Below are positions 24,021-34,880 of a stretch of DNA of 64,000 nucleotides, piece by piece. Within the stretch, counting starts at the first letter, position 1. The number at the start of each line of letters is the position of its first letter. The stretch lies in contig JACZZP010000018.1 of the NCBI GenBank assembly GCA_015183035.1, positions 310,001 through 374,000 of the forward strand, read 5' to 3'. The notes under the pieces were generated by a model. That model saw only the letters and a list, made by a program, of their open reading frames with translations. It was not told where the DNA came from and ran no database searches. A program made the position numbers and the translations under genes. Source of the stretch: Meloidogyne chitwoodi. Its lineage: Eukaryota; Nematoda; Chromadorea; Rhabditida; Meloidogynidae.

Positions 24021-26026
24021 ATGTTTCCAAGTATGCTTCCAATGTTAAAGTGTTATTCTATCAAAAATCATCCAAATTTGAGTCAATCTGCTATTCAAAA
24101 CGCAATTTATGGTGGAAAGGTAAGCAAAATTTAATCTTTTCTTTATTAAAAAAATTTTTTCTTTTAAAAGATATCACTTCCTGGCACTTTTTTGAAAACT
24201 TTGGAATTCGTTCACAATCATCTACAAATAAAAGTAATGTTGTATAGACTTACGCCTTTGCCGCGTCCTTCACCCGGAGAATTTTCTGATGAATTTAGTG
24301 AATTTCCTCATTTACATTGTGGAGTATTAGACTATGATTCTAATGATAATGGAATTTGTTATCTTCCTCCATGGGTTAGATTAATATTTTAGTTAAATTT
24401 AAATTATTGGAAATTGTCTATTTTAGGTGAACGGTAATCTTCACCAATCTGGGCGCCACCCCAAATAATCGCACCGGGATAGTAAAAACGTGTTTTTAGG
24501 GGTTATCGAGGTCGCTGATTACGAATCTGATATCAGTTTTTTCTTATCACTAATCCTTATCATTTTATCACTAATATTAAAAATCACAGATTTTATCATG
24601 GATATTTTCCAAATTACTCAATTTATTAATACAAACGAATCTGCTATTAAATTTTTACAACAATGTAACATTTTACGGTCTGTACCTCCATTATGACCAT
24701 CATTTAATCAGCAATTGAGCGAAAATCTTGACAAAATCTGTGATTTTTAAAATTAGTGATAAGAAAAAACTGATATCAGATTCGTAATCAGCGACCTCGA
24801 TAACCCCTAAAAACACGTTTTTACCATCCCGGTGCGATTATTTGGGGTGGCGCCCAGATTGGTGAAGATTACCAGGTGAACACCCCGTTTAATCGCAAGA
24901 AAATATTTTAACCCAGAAATGAATTGAAATATTTTTGCGAATAAATGGGGTGTTCACGTAAAGTAGACAATTTGCCAACTTATTTAGGTATTTTTAGGTT
25001 ATGCCTAACTGCCCATTTGAGTCTCCGTTCAAACAAACATTTATAAAACTCTGAGACTCAAATGGTCCTAATTTATTTTTTATTTTTCTCCTTTCATTTT
25101 TCAGATGATGCGTCAATTAAAATTAACAGATGGGCATCCTGTTTGGCTTCATTATATTACTAATAATCTGCCAAATGGAACTTTTGTCAAATTTAAGCCA
25201 TTACTATTAAAACGAGTACTTAATAATATTGACAATAATAATATTGGGGGAATGCGTTCTTTACTCGAAAGTCAATTGAAGAAATATCAATGTTTGACTG
25301 GTGGAGATGAAATTGATATTGCTGTTGGGGTAAATGACATTTTGAATTTTTGACATTTTGATTATTGACATTTTTGACATTTTGTTTTTTTGACATTTTG
25401 AAATAATTGACATTTTGATAGTTTCATAGATATTGTGTAACACACCCCATTTATTCGCAATAAAATATTTTACTCCCCAAAATGCCTTAAGAAAATTTCT
25501 TTGCGAATAAATGGGGTGTGTATTTTAAATTTTACAAAAATTATTTTTCAGTTAAACAACGATGAAATCCGCTTTCGGGTCGATTCTATATTGCCATCAC
25601 GTGTTATTAATATTACAAATTGTGATTTGAAAGTGGACTTTGATGATTATTATCTGCTTACCGAAACTGCTATTTTTGTATTTAAAAAATTATTTTTTAA
25701 ATTTTAATTTTTTTAAATTTAAATTTAGGATGAGCACAGCATGGAACCTGTCATTGACCCTGATTATGAACCTGGACAACTTTGTTTTATAAGAAGACAG
25801 GGATATTTGGCTAATAAATTGGTCAAGGAAATGGACAAGGTTTGACTATTTTTTTAATTTTTGACAATTAAAAAAATTTTTACATTTTAAAAAATAACAT
25901 TTTAAAATTAAATTTTCTTTTAGCTCACCGATAATGACAAAACTAAAACACGGGATGACAAAGACAAGAAGGTCTTCACCGGTAAGGGACATATACTTGG
26001 AAGGAAACAAGGATAACAGGCAAAAA
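24021..26026 (+). CDS. ufd-1: UFD1, ubiquitin-recognition cofactor of Cdc48/p97
   Basis: UFD1 with NPL4 brings ubiquitinated substrates to CDC-48 for ER-associated degradation and chromatin extraction. Six exons: 24021-24119 (MLKCYSIKNHPNLSQ to GGK), about 24171-24374 (ISLPGTFLKTLEF, HLHCGVLDYDSNDNGICYLP), 25105-25330 (MMRQLKLTDGHPVW, LESQLKKYQCLTGGDEI), about 25552-25680 (IRFRVDSILPSRVINI, CDLKVDFDDYY), 25730-25839 (DEHSMEPVIDPDYEPGQ) and 25923-26026 (VFTGKGHILGRKQG, the C-terminal FxGxGxxLG motif). GICYLPxWMM and CLTxGD are hallmark UFD1 motifs. The product is about 285 residues, near the usual 300. The second intron is enlarged to about 730 bases by two nested miniature elements, and the third carries another. 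Confidence 0.93.
24416..24968. mobile_element. Family A foldback element, split by element B
   Basis: Ends GTCTATTTTAGGTGAAC (24416) and GTGTTCACGTAAAGTAGAC (to 24968) are inverted copies. The body contains CACCCCGTTTAATCGCAAG and GCGAATAAATGGGGTG. Without the inserted element B it would be about 104 bases and almost a perfect palindrome. It lies in the second UFD1 intron. Confidence 0.85.
24433..24873. mobile_element. Element B: 441-base foldback (hAT-type MITE) with 8-base duplication
   Basis: The left arm starts GGTAATCTTCACCAATCTGG and the right arm is its reverse complement ending at 24873. The first 115 or so bases of the arms differ by about one base, and pairing continues with a gap to about 140-165 bases. 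The flanks are AGGTGAAC at 24425-24432 and again at 24874-24881, an exact 8-base duplication, as hAT-type elements make. No coding frame is seen, so it is non-autonomous. Confidence 0.9.
25013..25062. repeat. Small hairpin, CCATTTGAGTCTC / GAGACTCAAATGG
   Basis: A 13-base perfect inverted pair around a 25-base loop, in the UFD1 second intron just right of the family A element. Origin unknown. Confidence 0.6.
25441..25520. mobile_element. Family A element in third UFD1 intron
   Basis: CACACCCCATTTATTCGCAA at the left and TTGCGAATAAATGGGGTGTG at the right are perfect inverted copies of 20 bases. The core between them is about 40 bases. A TTGACATTTTGA simple repeat precedes it (25335-25425). 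Confidence 0.85.
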
Positions 26027-26394
26027 ATAAATAAATACTAAATTATTGTATTATATTTGTTTAATAAAAAGTATTTTTTTAATTTTTATCTTGAAAAAAA
26101 ATTTAAGGGACTCCCAAATTTTTATTGAAAAAATAAAAATAATTTTAAGCCATCTTCTAAGCCTCAGCGTTGCTTAACTTGCCAGATATGACAATTAGCG
26201 TGTTTGCAAAGTTGCAACTTTTTCTCACAGTCAGACACAAGTTTTTTTTTAATTTTATTTTAGAGTATCACAATGGCAGTTTTGTGCAGTGATATATTAT
26301 TTAAGTATATTAAGAGAAGAAAAAAGAGAATTATTTAAAAAATAATAATTAAATATTTTAGTAATTATAATTAGGAGAATTTGTATATCTTTGG

Positions 26395-26660
26395 GTGAAC
26401 ACCCCATTTATTCGCAAAAAATATTTTCTTCTCTAATTATTTTTAACATTTTCTGGGGGATCTGTACATTTCGTCAAACAAAAATGCACGACATTTCGCA
26501 ACTACAGCAAAAAATTACATTTCGTTACCCGAGCCCACGATTTTTTGCCTTTGGGACGAAATGTCGTGAAATTTATATCGACTAAATGTCTGGGCACATT
26601 TTCTGGTGTTTTAAAATAATTTTTATATTTTTTTTATTTGCGAATAAATGGGGTGTTCAT
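26395..26660. mobile_element. Family A element, interrupted by family C
   Basis: GTGAACACCCCATTTATTCG at the left and CGAATAAATGGGGTGTTCAT at the right are inverted copies. The centre holds the family C insertion at 26457-26595. Confidence 0.85.
26457..26595. mobile_element. Family C foldback, about 139 bases
   Basis: An imperfect palindrome with GACATTTCG and ACGAAATGTCG cores. It is flanked by ACATTTTCTGG at 26446-26456 and again at 26596-26606, an 11-base direct repeat that looks like a target duplication. A homologous copy in the opposite orientation lies at 46984-47125. Confidence 0.8.
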
Positions 26661-26824
26661 TAAAATACAAGTCCATATAATTATTTTGAGTGGCCAAAAT
26701 TAAAAAATATTTTTGAGGAAAAAAATAAAATAAAAATTTTAGAAAAATATGAAAGACACAATTATTTAATTAAAATAAAAAAAAAAGAGAAAAGGCACGA
26801 ATTAAAAATGTTTTTTAATTTTTT

Positions 26825-29800
26825 TTAAAGTGACTGTAAAATAACTTTATCAGAATAAGAGGGGGGAACAAGCAAATTTTCGCTTGTTGATGTTGTTCTT
26901 ACTTGGACTATATTTCCTCCTTGATTATTTTGTTGTTGATTATTTCCGACAATTACAACTCCTCTCATTTGGTCAGAAGAACCATTTGACATCTAAAAAT
27001 TAAATTTTAAGTTTGGGTACATTAGAGTCTCAGACTATATTACACTAATCTATGGGTATATTAGAGTCTTAGAATTCAAAATTAATTTAAGAGACACACT
27101 AGAGTCTTAGACTACATGTCAAATAGTTTTTGGGTCACTAGAGTCTCAGAAAACATTAAAATATTCTCTCACCGTTATTATTGCTTCCTCTGGCGTAAAA
27201 CACTCGTATTTAGGACAAATAAATTTTTGCTGCTGATAAGGATTAACGTATTGTTGTACCTTAAAAAACTACTCTTTAAGAGTACATTAGAGTCTCAAAC
27301 CTGTTGTTGTTGTTGAGGAAAGCCAGCAACAGCAGCTAATGAAGCCATTTGATCAAAATGGTGATAATGACCATTATTAGGTACTCCCAACATTTGTTGT
27401 TGTTGTAAAGGAGAATTAGAAGGCCAAAATTGACGTCCATTAATTATTTGTTGTTGTTGATTAGATACTATTAGAGAAGGTGACGTTTGAATTGTAGTAG
27501 TATTATTACTGTTACTGCCATTATCACTCAAAGGTGAACTGTTTGAATTTCTGGAAAGAAAAATATTAATTGACATTTTTGTAATTTTACCATTTTGACA
27601 TTTTTCAAAAATTTAATCGAATTTAACAAAAAATGTCAAAATGGTAACTAACACATAATTACCCAAAATGTCAAAAAAACAAACGTGCTATTTCCTCCAG
27701 AAGATCTTCCATAATTATTATTAAATCGTTGATTATTTTGTTGATTTTCACTAGCACCTGCAGCACTCAAAATTCGAGCAATATTTGTATTTAATTGATT
27801 ATTATTATTATTTTGTTGTGTTCCATTATTATTAGAATTATTTGTTGGAGGAAGCAAAACTTGACGTTTTACTGTATGTTGGTGAGAAGAAAAGTTTCCA
27901 CTGTTTACTCCATCAGAAGAACGTTTTAAATTCTGAAAAAACAGAATTAAATAAAATAAGAAAACATGGTAAATTTACAAAAACTTTTAGTTTAAGTGCA
28001 CACCCCATTTATTCGCTAAAAAATATTTTCAAAAATTGATTATTTTTCTCACGAATAAATGGGGTGTCACTGAAATAGAAGTTTAAATTTACAAAAAAAT
28101 TCAAATTTAAAAATGGTAAAAATACAGAATAACCCCAAAAATATCTTACAGATCTTTGTTGTTGATGTTCTACAGAAATAGGTAATTCTAAAGCAGTTGC
28201 GTTGTTACACCGTTTCTTCGCACAAAGAGCTCCGGCCATATATTTTGAATTAAAAAATCGTCTATCCAAACAAACAAGGCATATTCTACAATCAGGGCCA
28301 CGACAATCTTCACAAGAATTACATCCTACCCTTGCTTTGAATGTTGGGGCATCTCTCTTAAATTAACTTAAAATTAAGATTTTTTAGACCAAATGTTTAA
28401 TTTTACACTACTGGACATTTTGTAATTTTGAGATTTTATTAAAAAATAAATTGAAATTTATGCTGTTTAAGTAGACATCCCATGTATTCGCAAGAAAATA
28501 TTTTATCTTCAGTACTTTGAGTGTAAAATATTTTCTTGCGAATAAATGGGGTGTAACAGCATAAATTCCATATAATCTCTAATTATTTTTTTTCTATTTT
28601 TGTCCCCATTTTTTTATTTTACAAAGACTGGTCAAAACATTTTTTCTGTTCGTTCTCTTATTTTTTAATTCCTCTATTTGTGTAAATTCTTTAAAATAGA
28701 CTGACTGACACGCCCAGACACTTAACGATAAAAGAAAAATGATTATTAAGAAAATAAAAATGTTAAAAAAGAGATTAGAGATTAAAAAGGAGAGAATTTA
28801 TGAAAAATTAATTCTGATTTTTGTTCTGATTTGTCTACTTTAGAACCACACCCCACTTATTCGCAAGAAAATATTTTAGATATTTTCAAGACATTTTTAG
28901 GTGTATATTCTCTTGCGCGAATAAATGGTGCGTACTAAATAGACAGTTCCTTCTAATTTAATTCTGATTTTGTTTTAATTTAGTTCTGATTTTTGTTTTA
29001 ATTTAATTCTGATTTTTGTTTTAATTTAATTCTGATTTGTTTTAATTTAATTCTGATTTTGTTTTAATTTAGTTCTGATTTTGTTTTAATTTAGTTCTGA
29101 TTTTTGTTTTAATTTAATTCTGATTTGTTTTAATTTAATTCTGATTTTGTTTTAATTTAATTCTGATTTTTGTTTTAATTTAATTCTGATTTTGTTTTAA
29201 TTTAATTCTGATTTTGTTTTAATTTAATTCTGATTTTGTTTTAATTTAATTCTGATTTTGTTTTAATTTAATTCTGATTTTGTTTTAATTTAATTCTGAT
29301 TTTTAATAATATCGTTTCTCTACCTGTAATCTATTCTCCAACACTCGCAAACACCTTCTCTCAACACAAGATTGTTTTTTTACTCCAGGGCCGCCAAATT
29401 GTGGACTAAAAAAATTAAAAATAAATTTTAATAAATTTTAATTTTACCTATCTTGACAATAAGTACAATGTCCACAAGGTTTACACTGACATCCTCTACA
29501 AACTCCACAACGCTGAGAACGGTTAATTGAAGATGAAGTAATTGAAGAAGAAGAGCCAGTTGGGTGCGGTGTTGATGAAGATGATGCCAAATGATTTGAA
29601 AAACCATTCTGAAAAATTTTGGATATTAGAGTATGAGATAGGCAATGTTAGGTACTCTAAAGTATTCTGGAGAACATTAGAGTAACTAACCCTAGGTGTT
29701 GTAGAGCCATTAGATTGTTGTTGTTGTTGTATTATATGACCACCCATTAAACGTTGACCATATCCTGCTGCTAAAGAAGCTGCCAAATGTGGAGGTATTG

Positions 29801-30343
29801 AACCAGTAGGGACTGAAGGCATTGATGAAAATTGTTGATGAGCATTTGGGGGACAAAAAAGACCTTTAAAAATAATTTAATAATTTTATACGCAGAAAAA
29901 ATGTACAAAATATTAATTAAAAATTCTTAAACTTCGAAAAAAATAATAGAAAAATTGTTTTTTATTAAAAAAAAGATGTTTAAAATTAATTGGACTGAGC
30001 AGGATTCGAACCTTAGCTAACTCTCCTGTAGTCGGAGTCATTACCCACCACGCCACAAATGCAACTATACAAGTTTTAATTAAATTAAATATGAAATTGC
30101 AAAACTTAACTATAAAAATAATTAAAATATACCAATGTTTGGAAAAGCCTGCATCGCTTCACTTTGTTGTTGTTGTTGAGGTTGTTGTCCAACAAAACCA
30201 GAAGTATTTGTTTGAAAAAAATGTTGTTGTTGTTGTTGAGTGTTTTTATTATTATTATTAATTTGTCTACTTTCCATTTCTGGTTGTTTTTCTTTTTTAA
30301 TTCTTTTTTTAAGTTGTTGTTGTTGCGAAACGGCGCTTTCCAT
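26825..30343 (-). CDS. Double CXXC zinc-finger, glutamine-rich nuclear protein
   Basis: Probably a nuclear CpG-DNA-binding protein. The start at 30343 is MESAVSQQQQLKKRIKKEKQ; an upstream in-frame TTG is not used. The Q/N-rich region continues to about 29540 (HIIQQQQQSNGST). CXXC finger 1 (29330-29520): RCGVCRGCQCKPCGHCTYC, then PQFGGPGVKKQSCVERRC, with the QFGG loop close to the CpG-contacting KFGG. Finger 2 (28180-28345): GCNSCEDCRGPDCRICLVC, then ALCAKKRC, with canonical cysteine spacing but no KFGG loop. The C-terminal half is N/Q-rich (NNGTQQNNNNNQ, GFPQQQQQ) and ends LLVPPSYSDKVILQSL, stop at 26825. About nine exons. I cannot assign it to a named CXXC family. Introns hold family A elements, a 16-copy repeat and a tRNA-like sequence. 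Confidence 0.82.
27010..27300. repeat. TTAGAGTCTCAGAC motif repeats in CXXC-gene introns
   Basis: ATTAGAGTCTCAGA or ACTAGAGTCTTAGA recurs near 27020, 27062, 27100, 27138 and 27286, in introns on both sides of short exons. Weaker copies lie at 29625-29690 and 33490, and as a hairpin at 16322-16390. Confidence 0.65.
27996..28070. mobile_element. Family A element in CXXC-gene intron
   Basis: GTGCACACCCCATTTATTCG at the left and CGAATAAATGGGGTGTCAC at the right, with AAATATTTTC between. 75 bases. Confidence 0.8.
28453..28571. mobile_element. Family A element with extended arms
   Basis: GAAATTTATGCTGTTTAAG, then CATCCCATGTATTCGCAAG, faces CTTGCGAATAAATGGGGTG and AACAGCATAAATTCC. The arms also pair through TAAAATATTTTCTTGCG. 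In a CXXC-gene intron. Confidence 0.8.
28833..28944. mobile_element. Family A element in CXXC-gene intron
   Basis: GTCTACTTTAGAACCACACC at the left and GGTGCGTACTAAATAGAC at the right are inverted copies. The left arm carries CCACTTATTCGCAAGAAAAT. It directly precedes the 22-base repeat array. Confidence 0.8.
28951..29303. repeat. 22-base tandem repeat, 16 copies
   Basis: The unit TTTTAATTTAATTCTGATTT, plus TG or TTTG, recurs 16 times by count of CTGAT. Some copies have AGTTCTGAT instead of AATTCTGAT. It fills the intron between the two CXXC-encoding exons. Confidence 0.9.
29995..30065 (-). other. tRNA-like sequence a
   Basis: The reverse strand shows an A-box-like GTGGCGTGGTGGGTAATGAC and a B-box-like AAGGTTCGAATCCT. 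A CTCC/GGAG pair could make an anticodon stem around GACTACA, but the base before the anticodon is not T and the acceptor ends do not pair. A tRNA pseudogene or tRNA-derived element rather than a working tRNA. In the first CXXC-gene intron. Confidence 0.45.
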
Positions 30344-30794
30344 CCGCGCGGAAAGCGAGCGGAAGAAGAACAAAAAATTTTTTAAACTAGCTTAATCACT
30401 TTTTTTAATTTTTAAAAAATTTTTAAAATTGTCGCATGTTTTTATTCGCGAAAAAGAAAAAAAGAAAAAGACCAAAAAGAGCGATCGATGTAAAAATGCG
30501 AAATAAATGGAGGCTGGTAAGGATTGTCATAAACGGGGGGAGAAGAAAGTATTTAAAAATAAAAATGAAAAATAAAAATAAAAAAAGTGGAGAGAGAAAG
30601 AGAAGAAGGAGAGGAAAGAAAGGAGCGCGGGATCAGGTCAAGGCCATCTGATTTGACTGAAATATTTTTTTAATACAAAAGATCAACAAAAGAAATAGTG
30701 GACATTTTGTAGAATTGACAAAATTAACCCGTTAATATTTAGTTTTGATTTTACGAAATTTTAAAATAATAGAATTTTACAAAAAATTTATATA

Positions 30795-30870
30795 TTTTAG
30801 GTAAACACCCCATTTATTCGCAAAATATAAAAAAAATCTTTGCGAATAAATGGGTGTTTATAAAAAATAG
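30795..30870. mobile_element. Family A element
   Basis: TTTTAGGTAAACACCCCATT at the left, with ATTCGCAAA, faces TTTGCGAATAAATGGGTG and TTTATAAAAAATA at the right. The core is under 20 bases. Confidence 0.8.
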
Positions 30871-30919
30871 ATTAAAGTTTCGAAATTTAGAGTTTCGTTT
30901 ACATATTTTCAAATTTCAT

Positions 30920-33400
30920 ATTTTGGTGATCTTCTGGGTATAAAAGTTTAGTGTTGGGTGATCTTTTGGGAATGTCTTTGATTAAAATAAATTAGAAAAA
31001 AAGTTAAAGAAGGGGAAGAAAGAATAAAAAAAGAAAAGAAAAGAAAAATTGACAGTTTGAGAGCGCAAAGAAAAAAAATCCTTTAATCTCCCCCAAAAAT
31101 AAAAAAGAAAAGGCTGGTCAATGTTGACCTAAAAGAATGGCCAAAAATAAATAAAAAATAAAAAAAGTGATTGAAAAAAGTCAAGAAAAATAGAGAATAT
31201 TTGTTTAACGAATTTGTGGCTTTTTTTTTTTAAAAAAATATTTATATTAAAAAAGGTATAGAAATGAGAGGAAATAAATATTAAATTCAAGTAAACCCAA
31301 AAGATCAACTCCTAATTTTTTAAAAATAAAATATAATTATTTATTATATTAAAAGGGTATAAAATGGGGGAAATATTAAATTCAATAAAACCCAAAAGAT
31401 CAACTCTTAAAAGATCAACGTTTGATTTCTTAAGTAAAATCAGAAAAATCATAATTTTTTCAGAATTTTAATTTTTCCAATAAGAAGGCAATAAATTAAA
31501 ATAAATACAGTAATTCTCTTTTTACATTTAATATTTTCTCTTTTGGAATTTAGGTCATTATTTAAAGATTAAATATTTTAATAAAAAAAGATTTATTTTC
31601 TGTAATATTTATTTAATAAAGAGATAAGGGAAGAAGAACAAAACTTTAAAGAAAAGCCCGACTTTTTAGAGTAAACAAAGAAATAAAATCATCAAAATCG
31701 GCATCTCTATTTTCATTAAAATATAAAATCTTTTTAAAAAGGCCGAGAAAGAAAGTATGACAGTTAGGCGCGAGAGAGGCTGTTTAGACGCTAACCTTTA
31801 TAAGTTGGGAACTAATGGTCCGATTTTTTTATTTTGGTATCATTTGATAGAGCAGAGAATTTGCTATAAAATAACTAAAAATCAAATTTTTAAATCATCA
31901 GACAAAAAAGTTATGAATAAAAGATTGGTAAATGAAGGCAATTTTTGGAGTTTTTCGAGTATAACATTTTTTTGAAAGATCACAAAATTCTAAATTTTAA
32001 ATATATTATAGCTCCCATTTTGCTCTATCATATAATACCAAATTTATATAAATGAGACTATCCAAAGAATACTTATGATCAATGGAGTTTGCTTAGTTCA
32101 ATTCGCACCCAACCGACCTTAAACAAAATTAAAAAATTATTTCGCCCTTGTGCTTTTTCTGCACAAGTGTGGTAGAAAGAGAATGGTATCATTGATGAAA
32201 ATCATGTTAAAAAGGAAGAAAAGTTTTTGGAAAAAATGCATGGAACCGGTTGTCCTCCTCCTCCAAAATTTTACCTTTTTTCTTCTTCTTTTCTTTGTAC
32301 TCCCCTTTTCTAAAAATTCTTTTTTATTTCTCCCCCAAATAGCCAATTACTCTTTTATTCATTTCTCAGCTAAATATAAGAAAAGAAGAAGCTCAACAAC
32401 AAAATATAAAAATTCTTTTCTTTTTCTTCTTAAAAATGCCTTGGGGCGAAGCCTTTCTATAATCATCATCAACTTTTCTCTCTCTTTGTTGCTCATTGAG
32501 CAAAGCAAATTGTGCGCACATAAATTAATCATTAAAAAGAGAAGTACTTTTAATAAATAATATTTTATATTAGCTCAACCCAATTTAAAAAGAATTTTTA
32601 TTTAAAAGTTTTAATTAACCCAAAAGATCGAATCTCAACTTAATTTTTGTGTGTTGATCAAATGGGTATATTTAATTTTTTTATATTTTGTAAGGTTGAT
32701 CTTTTGAGAATTTAAATATTTCAACTGTAGATCAGTTGGGTATCTAGGGGAAGTTGATCTTTTGGACACTAATCTTATCTGTGTTGATCTTTTGGATAAA
32801 AAACAGAGGGGTGATCATTTGGGTTGTTGATCTTAATGAAAGTTTTTTTTAATGAAATACCGAAAAATAAAGACAAAAGAAAATAAATTTTATTTTTACA
32901 AAATGGGTGGTATATTAAAAAATTATTTAATTATTTTTTGTTCTTAAAACAACATTATTATTATAGTTAGTTGGTTGTTCTCTTCCGGGCGCGTACATTG
33001 TTAAATAAAAAATAAAAAGAAAAAGAAAATAAATAAATTAATTATAAAAAAAGCAAGTAATATTTATAAGCAAAAATAATATATTTATTTTATTTATTTA
33101 TTTGATGCCACACTATTGGTGATTTTTGTTTGAGAGAAAAGAAAAAGAGAAGAACGGGTTTAAAAATATTTTATTTTTTTCTCTATTTATTATTGGGGGA
33201 AAAACAATAAAAAAAAGGTTTAAGAGATGGCATAAAATAATAATAAAAATTGGCATTCTGTATTTTTATTTTTAATCGTTAAAAAATAATTTTTTACGGC
33301 CTATCAAGGGCGATTACTGCAATAAATAAATAAAATATTACCTATAATTTAATTAATAAGACTAACCCAAAAGATCAACGCTTGATCAAAGTCTAATAAA
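30920..33400. repeat. Dispersed GATCTTTTGGGT motif cluster
   Basis: GTTGATCTTTTGGGT or its complement ACCCAAAAGATCAAC appears at about 30925, 30955, 31299, 31389, 31410, 32619, 32655, 32695, 32725, 32755, 32783, 32810, 32827 and 33366, some with one or two changes. Between 32620 and 32840 the spacing is about 25-40 bases. Confidence 0.7.
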
Positions 33401-33470
33401 AAGGACATTTCGACGCCTAAAGACATTTCACCGCGTCAAAAGGACAATTCACCGTTAGAGGACATTTGGT
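33400..33470. repeat. Short GGACATTTCACCG repeat
   Basis: Four units of roughly 20 bases: AAAAGGACATTTCGACGC, TAAAGACATTTCACCGCG, AAAAGGACAATTCACCG and GAGGACATTTGG. A similar GACATTTTGTC array is at 51640-51785. Confidence 0.6.
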
Positions 33471-34046
33471 ACTTTTTCTGATTCCAAACACCCCACTAGA
33501 GTCACAGTCCGAAAAATTCAGGTAACACAAAATGTCACAAAAATATTTTAGACAAAACGTCACTAACTGAAGAAAAAAATTCTTTAAAATAATAAAAATA
33601 TAAAATCAATAAAAAATGGTAATGATGAAAGAGAAAAACAGAATTAAAAAAACAAAACAATTTTTATTTTTTACTAACAAAATTTATGAGCAAAAAAGGG
33701 GGAGTAAAGTCAAAATGAGAAGAAGGGGGAAGAAAGAAATGAGTTAAATATAAATAAAATCGAATTTTCTTTTTTTTTTTATTAAAAGTGTTTTTATTAT
33801 TGAATTTTAATATATTTTTTTACTTAATATTTTTCCTATTTTTAGAGAAAATAAAATAGGGAGATATTTAATAAATACACTAATTTCCCCTTCTTTTATA
33901 CTATAAAAAATATTGAATAAAAAAAAATAGAAAAAAGTAATTAAAAAGACACTGAGGATGGTCAAAAAAATAAAAAGAAAGAAACAGAAAATTATATTAT
34001 TTTTTAATTGTGAGATTAGAGTGTTAGTTGAACAGAGAAAAAAATA

Positions 34047-34128
34047 AATCTCAGAGTTGGGTTCGAACCAACAACCCCACAATCAAAAGTCGGCGTTACT
34101 ACCCACTTGACTACAAAGTAACAACAAA
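34047..34128 (-). other. tRNA-like sequence b
   Basis: The reverse strand has an A-box-like TGTAGTCAAGTGGGTAGTA and a perfect T-arm, GTTGG-TTCGAAC-CCAAC. The anticodon region reads GCCGACTTTTGATTGTG, which does not form a stem, and the acceptor ends do not pair. Closely related to sequence c. Confidence 0.45.
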
Positions 34129-34795
34129 AATTTTGTTAAATAGTGATATATTAAATTAGTTGAGAAACTTAATAAATTTAAATTTTGTATAAATAATCAA
34201 GTAAAGCATTTCTTTTTCATTTATTTTTAAAAGAAAAAAATTCTTTTTTTTTGTATCTTCTTTATTGGTCAGTGAAAAATAAAATCTAATGGTATTTTCA
34301 CATTTTCTCTTTTTTCCCCTATTTTTCAATTATCATCTTGTGTTGAACTGTGCGCCCCACACATACAAACACCATTAAAAGAGAGCAACACAAAAATATT
34401 ATTTTTATTTCAATAAAACAACCAAAAACTCGGTAAATATATTTACACACATACACACACTCGGTGGCTGGCACACCTTTACATTTTGAATTAAATTGAA
34501 TAAATAAATAAATATAAAGTCTTAAAACTGACCCCTTCCTCTAGACTTTTTATTTTATTTAATGGACACTGAAAAATAAATAGTAGAGAAAAAATGATTT
34601 TACAAAATATTTTGAAAGAATAATTTTTTTAAAAAGAATTTATTTAAAATTTATTTAAAATTTAAATAAAAATAGGTAATTTTAAAAAATAAATTTTTCT
34701 TATATTAAAAAAAAAATTTACTTGACCTAACAATTATTTTAAAATATTTTTTGAATATTTAAAAATATTTTAGAAAAAGAAACAAATCAAAATTT

Positions 34796-34880
34796 CAAAG
34801 TTGGATTCGAACCAACTACCCTGACATGCTGCTACACTCAAAAGTCGGCAACACTACCAACTTAGCTATACCCCAACTAT
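34796..34880 (-). other. tRNA-like sequence c, with a longer variable region
   Basis: The reverse strand has A-box TATAGCTAAGTTGGTAGTG and a perfect T-arm, GTTGG-TTCGAAT-CCAAC. GCCGACTTTTGAGTG matches sequence b. An extra 10-15 bases before the T-arm resemble a long variable arm. The acceptor stem is absent. Confidence 0.5.

Larger units (their letters stand above)
26027..26824. other. Convergent gap, UFD1 / CXXC gene
   Basis: No gene seen. It contains a family A element broken by a family C element (listed separately) and AT-rich 3' flanks. Confidence 0.6.

Noticed and set aside
25335..25425. CRISPR-like array of TTGACATTTTGA
   Set aside because: No regular spacers; it is a simple intron repeat in a eukaryotic gene.
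29995..30065. A functional suppressor-like tRNA (CTA in a possible anticodon loop)
   Set aside because: The loop lacks the invariant T before the anticodon and the acceptor stem does not form.
30436..30651. Plus-strand open frame rich in Lys and Arg upstream of the CXXC gene
   Set aside because: Purine-rich simple sequence with no domain; antisense to the likely 5' region of the CXXC gene.
32150..32560. 136-codon plus-strand open frame
   Set aside because: Composition is plain Phe/Leu/Lys from AT-rich DNA, it overlaps an equally poor frame on the other strand, and it shows no family likeness.
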